Positions 18,217-25,463 of a stretch of 54,494 nt of DNA are shown here, piece by piece. Below the pieces are notes generated by a model that saw nothing but the letters and a program-made list of their open reading frames with translations, was not told the origin of the DNA and did no database searches. How positions within the stretch are numbered: position 1 is the stretch's first letter; every line of letters starts with the position of its first letter. The translations under genes and the position numbers were made by a program. Origin of the DNA: Planctomycetota bacterium (GTDB taxonomy: Bacteria; Planctomycetota; PUPC01; JACPCR01); contig JASLXP010000785.1 in the NCBI GenBank assembly GCA_030740295.1, forward strand, positions 1 through 54,494, written 5' to 3'.

Positions 18217-19355
18217 AGGTGAACGGTAAAGAAAGAACACTCCGTGCGCTGAACTTTGAAGGTCCGGACAGGGCGCCCATCATGGGCGGCATGCTGTGCC
18301 ATGGCTCGTTCATTGAGGCGGCCGGTGGCATCAGGCCGTGGTGGAGCGATTCGGAAAAGTGCATACGGCGCGTCTATCGGAATCTTGGCGTCGATGTCGT
18401 TGGCTGTTCCACGCTCCCGAGGCGGCCGGAGGATTCGGCCAAGCTCGGCGATGGCAGCGTCAGCAATTTCGGACTCATGAGCGGGGAACCTTCACCCTTT
18501 CAATCACCGGAGGATGTGTTGGCATTCGTCCGTGAGCAACCGCCGGTGGAGGAAAAGGTCAGCCAATTCGATGCGCAGAAAGCTTACGACGAAATCATGG
18601 CAAAATACGAGGCGGGTTTGGCGCAGGCCGGCGACGACCGGCTCTGGCTGCCCTGGAGTCTACACCGGGAGGTCGGCTTTCACGGCCGGCTCAGCAGCTT
18701 TGGCTATGAGAACTTTCTGTGTGCCCTCGCCCTCTATGAAAGCGAAATGGAGAAGCTGTTTGCCGATGATGGCGTGATGGCCAGGCTCTGGAATGAGGCG
18801 CTGGTGAAGGTATTCGAGGACAACGCCTATCCCAAAGTCGTCTGGTACGGCGAGGACATCTGCGGCAATCGCGGGCCGATGACTTCGCCGGCGCTTCTCC
18901 ACCGCATCTTTATGCCGCACTTGAAACATGCTTTCGAGCCTCTGGTCGAATCCGGATTCCGAATCGTCTGGCACTCGGACGGCAACATCAAGCCCATCCG
19001 CGAAGACCTGCTCGATTGCGGCGTCGGCGGGTTCCAGGGCATGCAGGAATTCATGGACGACCCCGCGCACAACAACCCGCTCGAAGAGCTTGCACAGATG
19101 ACGGACCGCAAGGGACGCCCGCTCCTCATCATCGGCAGCATCTCGTGTCGGAAGACATTACCGTTCGGCAGGCCGGATGACGTTCGTGCCGCGGCTCAGC
19201 GATGCCTGGACCTGAGTGAAGAACGCAACGGAGGTCTCATCATCCTGACGGACAACACCGTCGGCCCGGAAGTACCCCACGACAACCTTTTCGCCCTCTA
19301 CGAGTACGTCACCGGGGTGAAGGCGAAGCGCTATCCGGACGGGGAATCCGAATGA
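18213..19355 (+). CDS. URO-D-fold protein, paralogue 4, coupled to DUF4838 gene
   Basis: The 380-residue protein starts MKVNGKERTLRALNFEGPDRAP. Its ATG forms ATGA with the stop of the DUF4838 gene, and AGGAG lies just upstream, so it is translationally coupled. Motifs are KVVWYGEDICGNRGPM, VWHSDGNI, GFQGMQEF and LTDNTVGPEVPHDNLFALYEYV. HSDG again replaces HxC. Coupling a cytoplasmic URO-D-fold enzyme to a secreted DUF4838 protein suggests processing of a product released outside, but the substrate is unknown. Confidence 0.88.
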   Translation: MKVNGKERTLRALNFEGPDRAPIMGGMLCHGSFIEAAGGIRPWWSDSEKCIRRVYRNLGVDVVGCSTLPRRPEDSAKLGDGSVSNFGLMSGEPSPFQSPEDVLAFVREQPPVEEKVSQFDAQKAYDEIMAKYEAGLAQAGDDRLWLPWSLHREVGFHGRLSSFGYENFLCALALYESEMEKLFADDGVMARLWNEALVKVFEDNAYPKVVWYGEDICGNRGPMTSPALLHRIFMPHLKHAFEPLVESGFRIVWHSDGNIKPIREDLLDCGVGGFQGMQEFMDDPAHNNPLEELAQMTDRKGRPLLIIGSISCRKTLPFGRPDDVRAAAQRCLDLSEERNGGLIILTDNTVGPEVPHDNLFALYEYVTGVKAKRYPDGESE

Positions 19356-19376
19356 AACTCCATCTGCTACGAATGA

Positions 19377-22118
19377 TCACACGCGGCCTGGTCGCATTGG
19401 TCTGCACTGAATCTCTACGCCATCGCCGGGCAACTCTTTTCTCTTATCGGATCCGAAAGAATGAAAATGGATCCGCTCTTCCGTTTTACCGCGCTGTAAG
19501 CTGAGAGATAGTTCATCACCTTTTATGACGCCGGTCACCGGCGCCGGCTTCTGGCCGTCTGGAATTTGAATGACAAGTGCAGAGAGGAACTGCCGGGCCG
19601 GCATCTTCAACGAAAGTGCAAGAGCGTACTGCGGCCAGGCGCTGTCCATGCACTCATTCACCTGCCATCCCCACGAGTCAGACGCGAAGAAGTTCATGAA
19701 AGCCCGGCGGCCGGCCGCGTCAAAACGGTAACCGCCTCTCACTCGCCTGGGCGGCCCGGCGCACTGGACATACGATTCAAACCGGCGCTCTTCGGCCGAA
19801 TGGGCATCATCAATGACAACGATGGTGTGCGGCCTGAGATAAAAAAAGTGACGTTGATACAGTTGCAGGAGGCCGCGGTAATTCATCGTCAAGTCGGCAA
19901 CAAAATGATCGTGATGGGATGTTGAATCAACCAGGCGAAGGCAGCCGGCCGGGCTGACCTGGAAATGCTCGGCATCCCAGTCGAACTGCTCCTGTCCATC
20001 GACGACGAGCAGACTATGCCATCGGGCCGAATGAAGGGGGCTGTGAAGGATGTAGCCGGGATCGGTCATGATGAACTCGCCCTTCGCAGCAACGACGTAA
20101 TGCCCCTGCATGCCGTGGCAATGGCCGACCGTCTTCCAGCCTTGAATGGCGACCACCAGGTCATCGTCATCAAATCCCTGGCGCATCACTCCCCAACCAC
20201 AGCCCTGGTAGTGGCGGGTGAGCTTGCCTGATGGCTTTTGGGGCACGAGACCGGGGTCGCGCCAGAGGTCGGCCCAGATGGCAAAATCGGCTTTGGGCTC
20301 GGCCTGATTCTTTTCCGATGAATCGCGATCCTCTTTCCACCACTCCAGACTGGCTTCCGCCTGCTGGTCAGCGGCGAACTGTGCGCCCCCGTGCTGAAAA
20401 CGACGGGCCATCAAATAAAGAAACGTGGCCTGATGAACACCGAGGCAACCACCACGCCCGGACGAATCACCAAAGGGAATCATCTGCTTACCGGACAACG
20501 AACAGAAGGTGATCCAATCGAGGTTCTTTCTGAGCCAGCCGTTGTAATTGAACAGGTCTTCTCCGGTCGTTCGTCTGAGCGCTTCCAGGAAGGTCACAAA
20601 GGAAGGCATGAAGGCGTAATAGTAGGTCGAGCCTTCAAAATACTCGCCGTCTTTTCCGACCTCTTCCTCAAAATACTCGAGGAAGCCGATGGCTGTGCGG
20701 CGGGCGAGCTCAATCCATGCAGGCGCATCCGGGATTTCACCGAGATAAGCCAGTCCGGCCAGCCCGAAAGGTACGACCTCCATCCACGAGATGGGATTAG
20801 GGCAGTGCCGCTTCATGCCCGTGCCCATGAGTCCTCGTGGATGATGACCCGCTGCCGAGACGTAGGTCCGGTAAGCGTCCCGCAGACCGGGCAGATCCGT
20901 TTCACGAATCTTCTGCCGCTGGCCCGCGGTAAGGTCCGAGTGCAGCCAGTCGTAGAGAATGGCGCGGGGCATCGGCCCATCAGCCGGGCGTTCTGCCTGG
21001 TTCAGGAGACCGGATTTTGCCGCGTGGAGGAATCTCTTCTCGCCGGTGAGAAGCCAGGCATAGGCGAGGTGGAGCAGTGAACACTGTGATGGGGTGTGAC
21101 TCGGCATGTCGAGGGTCAGGATACGATCCGCCACATTCAGTGCGTGGTCGCGCAGGGCCTGAGGGATTGCGTGGTCACGAGGCCGGCGAAGCTCGTGCTG
21201 TTCCTGGCTGTTGAACAGCAGGCGGGGATGTCCGGGAGCTTTCAGCGAACGGATCTTCTTCAGAAATCGGCCAGCGGCAGGAAGGGACCGTGCAATTTGC
21301 ATCGACGAAGCTTCACGCCGATTCAGAAACTTCCGCGTGGAACCCTCGGGAACTACATCGGCCGGATCGTGACAGCCTTGAAGTGCCTCAACACTGAAGC
21401 GAAAAGTGAGCGACCTGTTCGGTGAAACGCAGCGGATGAAAGTGTCCAGGTCGATCGAAAACCCAGACCCGCGCGCATAGGCCGAGTAAGCTTTGACCTG
21501 CCGAAAGTCAGCGTCGATGCGGATGCCCCGCCCGCTAATCGGGCCAAAGGCGGCGCACCAGCCACCAGAGAGGTTTTCCTCCCGGAACAGCATCCATCCT
21601 CCCCCGGCCTTCTTGGTCTGCACGCCATCCGGGGTCGGATAAGCGATCTCCATTTCTTCGCCCCAGGGCTGAACGAAATTGCAGATGTTCAGATCGAGAG
21701 CAAGTTTGCGGCGAGTTCGATTGCTCAATTCGTAAGTCACCTCCAGCCGCGTTGACCGATTCCTCAGCTTCACCCGTTTGGTCAGTCTCACATCCAAGGG
21801 CACAGTCTTGTAGCGCCGCTCGATGGTCGTCATCACCAGTTCCACGCCTCCGGGCACCTGCCGGCACTGGTGCTCGACTAGGGCCAGCCGGAACGGCGCG
21901 GGATAGAGTCCGTTTCCGTTGAAATCATCGAGCAGACCGATTCCCGTTTCCTGCCAACGATTATTGGCGACAGAATCGATGGCGCACCGCTTGTCGAGGA
22001 GGGTCATGCATCGCCCGCCACGGGTCACGTCAAAGGCGGCAAGGAGAATATCGTTTTCGAGCACGACGACCGGATCATCACGGTAGTCCAGGTCGGATTC
22101 GTAGATTCGGGCATTCAA
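19377..22118 (-). CDS. Heparinase II/III-like polysaccharide lyase with N-terminal mutarotase-like domain
   Basis: The 913-residue protein has three regions. Residues ~1-260 are a beta-rich galactose-mutarotase-like domain (AFDVTRGGRCMTLLDKR, FRLALVEHQCRQVPGGVEL). Residues ~290-590 are an alpha/alpha toroid (GEYFEGSTYYYAF). Residues ~640-890 are the heparinase II/III-like beta-sandwich (VGHCHGMQGHYVVAAKGEFIM, HSLLVVDG). The Tyr cluster and the HCHGMQGH histidines are candidate catalytic residues by analogy with heparinase II. The frame is open only five codons above the TTG start used here, with no good ribosome-binding site, and no signal peptide is visible, so either the protein is cytoplasmic or the start is atypical. 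It is convergent with URO-D paralogue 4. Confidence 0.83.
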   Translation of the reverse strand: MNARIYESDLDYRDDPVVVLENDILLAAFDVTRGGRCMTLLDKRCAIDSVANNRWQETGIGLLDDFNGNGLYPAPFRLALVEHQCRQVPGGVELVMTTIERRYKTVPLDVRLTKRVKLRNRSTRLEVTYELSNRTRRKLALDLNICNFVQPWGEEMEIAYPTPDGVQTKKAGGGWMLFREENLSGGWCAAFGPISGRGIRIDADFRQVKAYSAYARGSGFSIDLDTFIRCVSPNRSLTFRFSVEALQGCHDPADVVPEGSTRKFLNRREASSMQIARSLPAAGRFLKKIRSLKAPGHPRLLFNSQEQHELRRPRDHAIPQALRDHALNVADRILTLDMPSHTPSQCSLLHLAYAWLLTGEKRFLHAAKSGLLNQAERPADGPMPRAILYDWLHSDLTAGQRQKIRETDLPGLRDAYRTYVSAAGHHPRGLMGTGMKRHCPNPISWMEVVPFGLAGLAYLGEIPDAPAWIELARRTAIGFLEYFEEEVGKDGEYFEGSTYYYAFMPSFVTFLEALRRTTGEDLFNYNGWLRKNLDWITFCSLSGKQMIPFGDSSGRGGCLGVHQATFLYLMARRFQHGGAQFAADQQAEASLEWWKEDRDSSEKNQAEPKADFAIWADLWRDPGLVPQKPSGKLTRHYQGCGWGVMRQGFDDDDLVVAIQGWKTVGHCHGMQGHYVVAAKGEFIMTDPGYILHSPLHSARWHSLLVVDGQEQFDWDAEHFQVSPAGCLRLVDSTSHHDHFVADLTMNYRGLLQLYQRHFFYLRPHTIVVIDDAHSAEERRFESYVQCAGPPRRVRGGYRFDAAGRRAFMNFFASDSWGWQVNECMDSAWPQYALALSLKMPARQFLSALVIQIPDGQKPAPVTGVIKGDELSLSLQRGKTEERIHFHSFGSDKRKELPGDGVEIQCRPMRPGRV

Positions 22119-22166
22119 GGAAAGACCAATTCAGGTAGAGTCAGGGCCCCGAACGCGACAATTGAA

Positions 22167-22985
22167 TCACATCGTAACCCAGCGGTGGGTGGTGTCTACG
22201 TAGCGCATCTGCAGGCTTTCGGAAGGGACTTCCACTTCGACTGTGCCCGGCCCTATTTTGCGAATGATGACGCCTTCGTAATTCTGTCCCTGGAATCGGC
22301 GAAAACGCTTGCCGCTGTGCAGGTCGTGAAGGATGACCAGTGCCGGGGCCTTCTCTTTTGCCTTGACGATGCCTTCCAGACGAAAGGGCAGTGTGTAAGG
22401 ATCGTCGGCAACCGGCGGGTCGACGGTTGCGAATTGCACTGCGAATTCGGTGACAGGTGGAATGGGTGTGGTCGTGGGGCTCAGGATGATCGGCTCAGAA
22501 ACTGAAGAGCTCAAATGTTGTTGACTCTCGGGGCGGGTCGGAATGGCCCGAGATGCTTTCTGTAACTGGTCGAGAAAGTCTTTGCGCACACTGCTTGCAC
22601 CGAAGCGCTCTTGGTTTTGGCCGGTCTGAGTATCTTCTCCTGCCGTTTTCCCGGTCTTTCCATGGAGGGGCTTACGTGGATTGGGCCGGGGCAGACTTCT
22701 GCGACCGGCAATCTTGATCGTCTCGATTCTCTGAGTGTAATCCGGATGCAATCGAAAGGTATCTCTGCTGTTGTCTGCCCAGTGCGGCCCGACTTGCAGG
22801 AACTCTTCGATGGAAACGTTAGATGCGAGCAGCGCCTGTTTCTGCACAAGCTGTGTGGTCGGTACCTGGAACTCCGGATAGGGCTGGGCCGTTCGGTAGC
22901 AGACGAAGATGAGTAAGCCCGCGCATACTGTGCAGAACATCTGGTATTTGTTAAGGCCGCAGAAGGTTTTGAGTGGGCCGTTCAT
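22167..22985 (-). CDS. PilP/GspC-like inner-membrane protein, paralogue of the gene at 23332
   Basis: The 272-residue protein has one N-terminal membrane segment (~17-33) after MNGPLKTFCGLNKYQ, then a variable Pro/Ser-rich linker. The conserved C-terminal beta-domain (LPFRLEGIVKAK, LVILHDLHSGKRFRRFQGQ, KIGPGTVEVEVP, RYVDTTHRW) resembles the HR/PilP-type domain that links the inner-membrane platform to the secretin. Both ends match the 23332-24171 product closely, the middle does not. AGAGGT precedes the ATG. It lies downstream of the operon terminator and therefore probably has its own promoter. Confidence 0.75.
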   Translation of the reverse strand: MNGPLKTFCGLNKYQMFCTVCAGLLIFVCYRTAQPYPEFQVPTTQLVQKQALLASNVSIEEFLQVGPHWADNSRDTFRLHPDYTQRIETIKIAGRRSLPRPNPRKPLHGKTGKTAGEDTQTGQNQERFGASSVRKDFLDQLQKASRAIPTRPESQQHLSSSVSEPIILSPTTTPIPPVTEFAVQFATVDPPVADDPYTLPFRLEGIVKAKEKAPALVILHDLHSGKRFRRFQGQNYEGVIIRKIGPGTVEVEVPSESLQMRYVDTTHRWVTM

Positions 22986-23038
22986 GATTACCTCTGGAAG
23001 AATGAAAGTATATGGACGGGGGAAGAGAGGATGGGGAA

Positions 23039-23181
23039 AAGGGCTTCCAACGAATTCAAGGAAACAACGAATGAAGAAAGAGAGAAAGAACTGACTTTTA
23101 CGTGGGGACCTTCTCGCTCATGAAAGATCTTAAACCTGTTTCCTCATTCGTAGTTTCCCTGGATTCGTCGGGAGCTTTTTC
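23039..23181. repeat. Imperfect inverted repeat, second dispersed repeat family
   Basis: The left arm (23039-23079) contains CGAATTCAAGGAAACAAC. The right arm (23140-23181) is its imperfect reverse complement, with about four-fifths of ~41 positions matching by eye and ~60 bases between arms. The left arm is identical over 34 bases to 43382-43415. Confidence 0.75.
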
Positions 23182-23275
23182 TCTTCCTCATCGATAACGG
23201 ACTTTACCATTCAGGATGTCTCGACAATGTGTCTTTACATACAGGACACAAGAAGTTGATTTGGGTTACATGCAC

Positions 23276-23308
23276 AAAAAAAGCCCCAGCGGGGAAGCTG
23301 GGGCTTTT
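23276..23308 (-). terminator. Rho-independent terminator of the pilus/secretion operon
   Basis: A GC-rich stem, GCCCCAGC (23283-23290) and GCTGGGGC (23297-23304), has a six-base loop. On the minus strand it is followed by seven T residues. It lies about 25 bases past the stop of the 23332-24171 gene and so closes that operon. Confidence 0.9.
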
Positions 23309-23331
23309 GGTTGTTTGATCGGTGAAGCGGC

Positions 23332-24171
23332 TTACATCGGGAGCCACTTGTGCATGGTGTCCACGTAGCGGAATTGGAGGTCTTCATCGGGAACTTCCAC
23401 TTCCACGGTGCCAGGGCCGATTTTTTTTATGACAACTCCATTGAATTTCTGGCCCTGATAGCGGCGGACCCGCTTGCCGCTCTCTTTATCTTTCAGGATG
23501 ACCAGGGGGCCTTTCTCCTGGTTGGCGCGAATGATGCCCTGCAACTGGAAGGGCAGCTCATAGGGCTCGACGGGTTCGACTTCGGGCTCGGGCTCCGGGG
23601 TAAGAGTTTCGCGGCCGATGCCTTCTTTGGGCTTCGTGGGCACGACACCTGGCTTGGGTTTGGGTTTTGTTTTGGGTTTGATCTTGATCTTGGGTGGCTC
23701 AGGCCGGGTGACGGTGACCGGGTTTACCATGGAGAGTTGATCCATGGGGAAGATTCGCTCCGGCTTTGGTTCTACCGGCGGGCGATCGATAATCTCGTTT
23801 TCCGCCAGTTCCGGGACTTCTCTCAAAGGAGGGGTGGGGTCATCTTCCACTTCAATCGGGGGCGGCGGTATGACTGGTTCGTCTACCTCTTTGGGTTTGG
23901 GCGGGGCGATGATCTTTGTACTGAAATCGGGATGCACGCGAAAGGTATCACGGCTGTCTTCAAGCCAGTGCGGGCCGACTTCGAGGAGTGCGGCGACGGA
24001 GACGGACGTCTGCTGGAGAGGCTCATCCTCGACCACCTGCGTCTGCGGCATAATGAACTCCGGGAATGGAGCATAGGTCCGAACGCAGACAAAGAAAAGA
24101 AAGACAGCGCTTGTAACAAACACCGTTTGGAATTTGTTTACGCCGAGGATGGTTTTGAGTGATCCTCCCAT
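23332..24171 (-). CDS. PilP/GspC-like inner-membrane protein, last gene of the pilus/secretion operon
   Basis: The 279-residue protein has an N-terminal membrane segment (~17-32) and conserved VGPHWLEDSRDTFRVHPDF. A long Pro/Lys/Glu-rich linker follows with repeats such as KPKTKPKPKPGV, able to span the periplasm. The C-terminal beta-domain (LPFQLQGIIRAN, LVILKDKESGKRVRRYQGQ, KIGPGTVEVEVP) has HR/PilP-like character. GAGG nine bases upstream supports ATG 24171. Only 11 bases separate it from the PilO-like gene, and the terminator follows. Confidence 0.8.
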   Translation of the reverse strand: MGGSLKTILGVNKFQTVFVTSAVFLFFVCVRTYAPFPEFIMPQTQVVEDEPLQQTSVSVAALLEVGPHWLEDSRDTFRVHPDFSTKIIAPPKPKEVDEPVIPPPPIEVEDDPTPPLREVPELAENEIIDRPPVEPKPERIFPMDQLSMVNPVTVTRPEPPKIKIKPKTKPKPKPGVVPTKPKEGIGRETLTPEPEPEVEPVEPYELPFQLQGIIRANQEKGPLVILKDKESGKRVRRYQGQKFNGVVIKKIGPGTVEVEVPDEDLQFRYVDTMHKWLPM

Positions 24172-24182
24172 AGAGCGTTACC

Positions 24183-25463
24183 TCACCATTTGTAGTTGTA
24201 ACCGGATTCTTTGCCCTTCTTGTTCCCCTTCTTCCTCGAAGAAGAACCAGAGCCTTTGACAGTTTCACCTTCGGTAAATCTAACGGCTGCCAGTTTAATA
24301 TCCACTTTCAGCATGTCGGCCTGGGCATCGATCGGATTCTGGGTGATTGGGGCCATCTTCATGGTTCGCAGGACATAAAAGTGATTCCAGACGCGATCGC
24401 CGGTCTGGGGCTCGAGCTTTTTGAAGCCGTCGTTGAACTCATGTAACGACAACTGTGCCTTTTCAGGTTGTATGGCCTCGACAGATGCAGTGGCAACGAA
24501 CTCTTTACCGCGGGTGATGATGAGCCGTTCTCCGTCGCGAAGCCCGTGCTTGCTGCCCCGATCGACGAACAACAGTCTCGATGTGGTGTCGATCACGAGC
24601 TTTCCATGCACGCCATCCAGAGAATTCAAGAATTTCTTGATGGAAGGAAAGTCGCCATTCATCGCGAAACCGGTGGGGTATTCCTCAAAGAAAATCTCGC
24701 CTTTGCTGCCGCGCTTGTCCATTTTCTGTGCTGGTAAAATTCTGTTAACCCGCATGATGCCGCATCGAAACGCGAGCTCGATGACGTCACGAATGATGCC
24801 CATCTGAATCAGCAGGAAAGTGGCTTTTGCCCTTGTTGGCGGGTTCACAAAGTTGTAGCCGAGCCTTAGATCGTACGAATATGCAATTGTTCCTCTGTGT
24901 GGATTGGTCTTCTCCAACTCCTTGACGATCTTGTTGAGTTCCGCCTGCACTTGCTGCTTCAACTGCATGAAATAAAAGCCAGCTTCAGCCAGTTCCCACT
25001 TTGGAGTTCGGTATGGCTGGTAGGTGACATGAGAGAGGGTCTCCTGGAGCTTGTCATACCGGTTGCCCAGTTCGGTTTCGTAGTCGTTTACATCCTTCAG
25101 AAAATCCCTCAGAGGAACGGTGCCATCTTCCGGCTTGGCGTTGGGAGCTGGGTCTTTGCGACTGACAGGCATGCCAACAATCTCGCCAATCTCGTACATG
25201 GCTTCGGATGTGGGCGAGTGCCACACGGGATCGAGCTCTTCGTCAGGATAGTAGGCTTTGAGTGCGCCCACCAGACCCAACACTTTTCGCTCGGTGATGG
25301 CGGCCGGTTTGCCCCAGGGCCAGGCCAGAACCCGCCGATAGTTTGGTGCCGTCTTATTGCCGAAAGGCCACGGGAACAGGGACCAATAGAGGAACAGCAG
25401 GAGTGTGAATAGAGACACCCCGGCAAAAACGATCAGCTTCTTGTTCTCTTCCCAGAATCGCAT
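24183..25463 (-). CDS. PilO-like inner-membrane protein (enlarged)
   Basis: The 426-residue protein has a single membrane segment at ~11-33 (LIVFAGVSLFTLLLFLYWSLF) and a long periplasmic part. Position between the PilM-PilN fusion and the PilP-like gene supports a PilO role. It is about twice the usual PilO length. The C-terminal half includes a small beta-domain (FVDRGSKHGLRDGERLIITRGKEFVATASVEAI) resembling segments of bacterial surface-assembly proteins. The tail is Lys/Ser-rich (SSRKKGNKKGKES). Its ATG overlaps the preceding stop as TAATG. Confidence 0.72.
   Translation of the reverse strand: MRFWEENKKLIVFAGVSLFTLLLFLYWSLFPWPFGNKTAPNYRRVLAWPWGKPAAITERKVLGLVGALKAYYPDEELDPVWHSPTSEAMYEIGEIVGMPVSRKDPAPNAKPEDGTVPLRDFLKDVNDYETELGNRYDKLQETLSHVTYQPYRTPKWELAEAGFYFMQLKQQVQAELNKIVKELEKTNPHRGTIAYSYDLRLGYNFVNPPTRAKATFLLIQMGIIRDVIELAFRCGIMRVNRILPAQKMDKRGSKGEIFFEEYPTGFAMNGDFPSIKKFLNSLDGVHGKLVIDTTSRLLFVDRGSKHGLRDGERLIITRGKEFVATASVEAIQPEKAQLSLHEFNDGFKKLEPQTGDRVWNHFYVLRTMKMAPITQNPIDAQADMLKVDIKLAAVRFTEGETVKGSGSSSRKKGNKKGKESGYNYKW

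Larger units (their letters stand above)
22986..23331. other. Intergenic region between the two PilP/GspC-like paralogues
   Basis: This 346-base gap holds the inverted repeat at 23039-23181 and the terminator at 23276-23308. No open frame with a credible start was found. The promoter of the 22167-22985 gene should lie here; no confident hexamers were recognised. Confidence 0.6.
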
